Source: Cynocephalus volans
Taxonomy: Eukaryota > Chordata > Mammalia > Dermoptera > Cynocephalidae
Length of the DNA stretch: 64,000 bases
Assembly: GCF_027409185.1 (NCBI RefSeq)
Contig: NC_084465.1
Span: forward strand, 30,607,864 to 30,671,863
Direction: 5' to 3'
The translations under genes and the position numbers were made by a program. Shown piece after piece: positions 62,601-64,000 of this stretch. Each line of letters opens with the position of its first letter. Position 1 is the first letter of the stretch. Under the pieces are notes generated by a model, which had not been told where the DNA came from, ran no database searches, and was given only the letters and a program-made list of their open reading frames with translations.

Positions 62601-64000
62601 TATTTATTTTTTTTTTCAAATTTTTTTTTTTTTTTTATTGCGTACTCTGGTGTGGTGAGGGAAACAATTAAATAAGGCTACAGCAGAGTTAAATAAGGCT
62701 ATGTGGCAGAGTTGTTTCCCAAGAGGCCTAAGGAAAGATTTTAGGATATAAATATACGATAATCACAAAAATCCTAGACCAAAAAAAAAAAAAAAAAATT
62801 CTCTTTCAAAGTTGGATATTTGGTGTTTCTGTCCTGAGAGTAAGATCCTTGCTTTTAGCCACATTGATTTCCTCCACAATTCCTTATCTATGAATGTTTA
62901 AGAGATGATTGAATGTCACCAAGTAATAAAAACAAAAATGGTCTGTATCATAGTCTGCAATAAATTCTCCATAGGAAATTTTCCCAATATTAAATTCCAT
63001 ATCATCTTAAATCATCAAAATTCTCTATATTGGTAACACTGCTTTTTGTGATTTAAGCACAAGGTTGTTTCTTCAATGAAGTTAAGGCTTTGTGTAGCAC
63101 ACTCTTATGAAAGTCTTTTATTGGGCTATTTATTGAAATCTTTTTTTGAATATAAAAATGTTCTGTGTATTCAAACATATTCACTTCCTGGGGGGAGGTT
63201 GAATGGAACAAATACAGCAGGAGAAAATAATTCTCCCTCCAAGGTATCATTTTTATTACATCTTTCAGAGAATTTCCCATCACAGATTCGCTGCTAGTAA
63301 TTAAAGAACTAAAATTTGGACTACAAAAATAACGTTAATAATATGAAGGATTAACGAGATAGTTTTATTTATAGGTTTTCTGACCTGGTCTTAAACAAAT
63401 GCATTGTGTGTACAATATTCCTCTTGTTGAGATATTTCTTTTTAAAATTCATACCTTTAAAAATGTATTGGTCTCCTTTGGGAGATGGCAGGAAACCAAT
63501 TTTTCAGTTATCACGTGCTTATTCTTCTTTCCTATACAAAGGCAAGTGTCCCTTTAAAGAAGTATCACACTAATGAATAAACATTCTTAATGAAGTAAAT
63601 GTCACAGACATTGAGCATCTATACTAAGGTCACAAAAAGACAGACAACTACAGATTTTTATATCTTCTGAAAGAAGAATACAGTACAGCTAAGAAGCAGT
63701 CTTGCCAAATAAACTTGATGTAAGGGGAATCAAGCCTCTGGATCTAATTTCCAATATGGAAGACAGAGAAACAGGTTAAACTATGCCATGGGGATGCTGT
63801 AAGCCCAACCAGACTGTAGGAAAGACATAGGTCAAAATTGCTGGGTTTCTGCAGTAAATAAATTATAAGAAAAAATCATGTATATATTAAGAGACTCAAA
63901 AGTCTTAACCATCACCCCTAAAAAACCCAGGAAATCTATCATGGTTAATTATGTACACTTGGATGCTCCCTCCCCTGCCCCACCTTCTCTCTCTCTCCTC
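62600..64000. other. Unassigned stretch with homopolymer runs
   Basis: Contains long T-runs (62610-62637) and an A-run (62780-62798) that bracket about 140 bp with no recognised element. The last 40 bases turn C/CT-rich at the window edge. Confidence 0.5.

Noticed and set aside
63960..64000. Start of another antisense L1 at the window end (C-rich tract)
   Set aside because: Only about 40 bases are visible; a CT-rich simple repeat explains them equally well.

Overview
This is 64 kb of AT-rich, gene-free nuclear DNA from a placental mammal. The evidence is the repeat content: L1 elements of several ages, MIR and L2 relics, MaLR (MLT1-type) LTRs, Tigger-like DNA transposons, a U6 snRNA retrocopy and long microsatellites. 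I found no intact protein-coding gene. No stretch reads as a multi-exon coding gene, and the open frames I examined fall inside L1 sequence, microsatellites or chance AT-rich sequence. No Alu, B1/B2, CAN or other lineage-specific SINE was recognised, so the order cannot be fixed from the sequence alone. A SINE-poor or non-simian, non-murid lineage is the cautious reading.

Layout. 1-345: the 3' end of an L1, antisense then sense (probable 5' inversion). 1470-3740: an old antisense L1 carrying a TTTC/TTCC microsatellite. 5180-7740: a MIR and an unresolved old repeat. 10097-11066: a 5'-truncated sense L1 with a target-site duplication (TSD). 13403-14262: an MLT1-type LTR with a 5-bp TSD, split by a Tigger-like element. 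14370-15905: antisense L1 3' ends. 16930-18300: an ancient repeat split by a 565-bp TGT...ACA solo-LTR-like insertion with a 6-bp TSD. 21214-22158: a candidate processed pseudogene. 23860-25250: an antisense L1.

27060-36720 is the structural centre. It is an old antisense L1 that received three later insertions: a sense L1, an 82-bp TA-flanked palindromic MITE, and a near full-length (about 6.9 kb) sense L1. The last has a GC-richer 5' UTR with about three tandem monomers of roughly 164 bp, then decayed ORF1 and ORF2.

36950-42330 holds MIRs, an unresolved repeat and possible L2. 42800-45560 is another old antisense L1 split by a younger twin-primed L1 (11-bp TSD). 45600-47400 is probably more antisense L1. 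47400-64000 is mostly unassigned unique-looking DNA, with MIR/L2 relics, a (ATGTT)16 array, a second Tigger-like element with an insertion, a MaLR LTR fragment and a 32-bp U6 retrocopy with perfect 14-bp TSDs.

No genes operate together here. The content is a record of retrotransposition, and the best-supported observations are insertion junctions whose TSDs and reconstructed empty sites can be read directly. Family names are from memory and were not checked against a repeat library.
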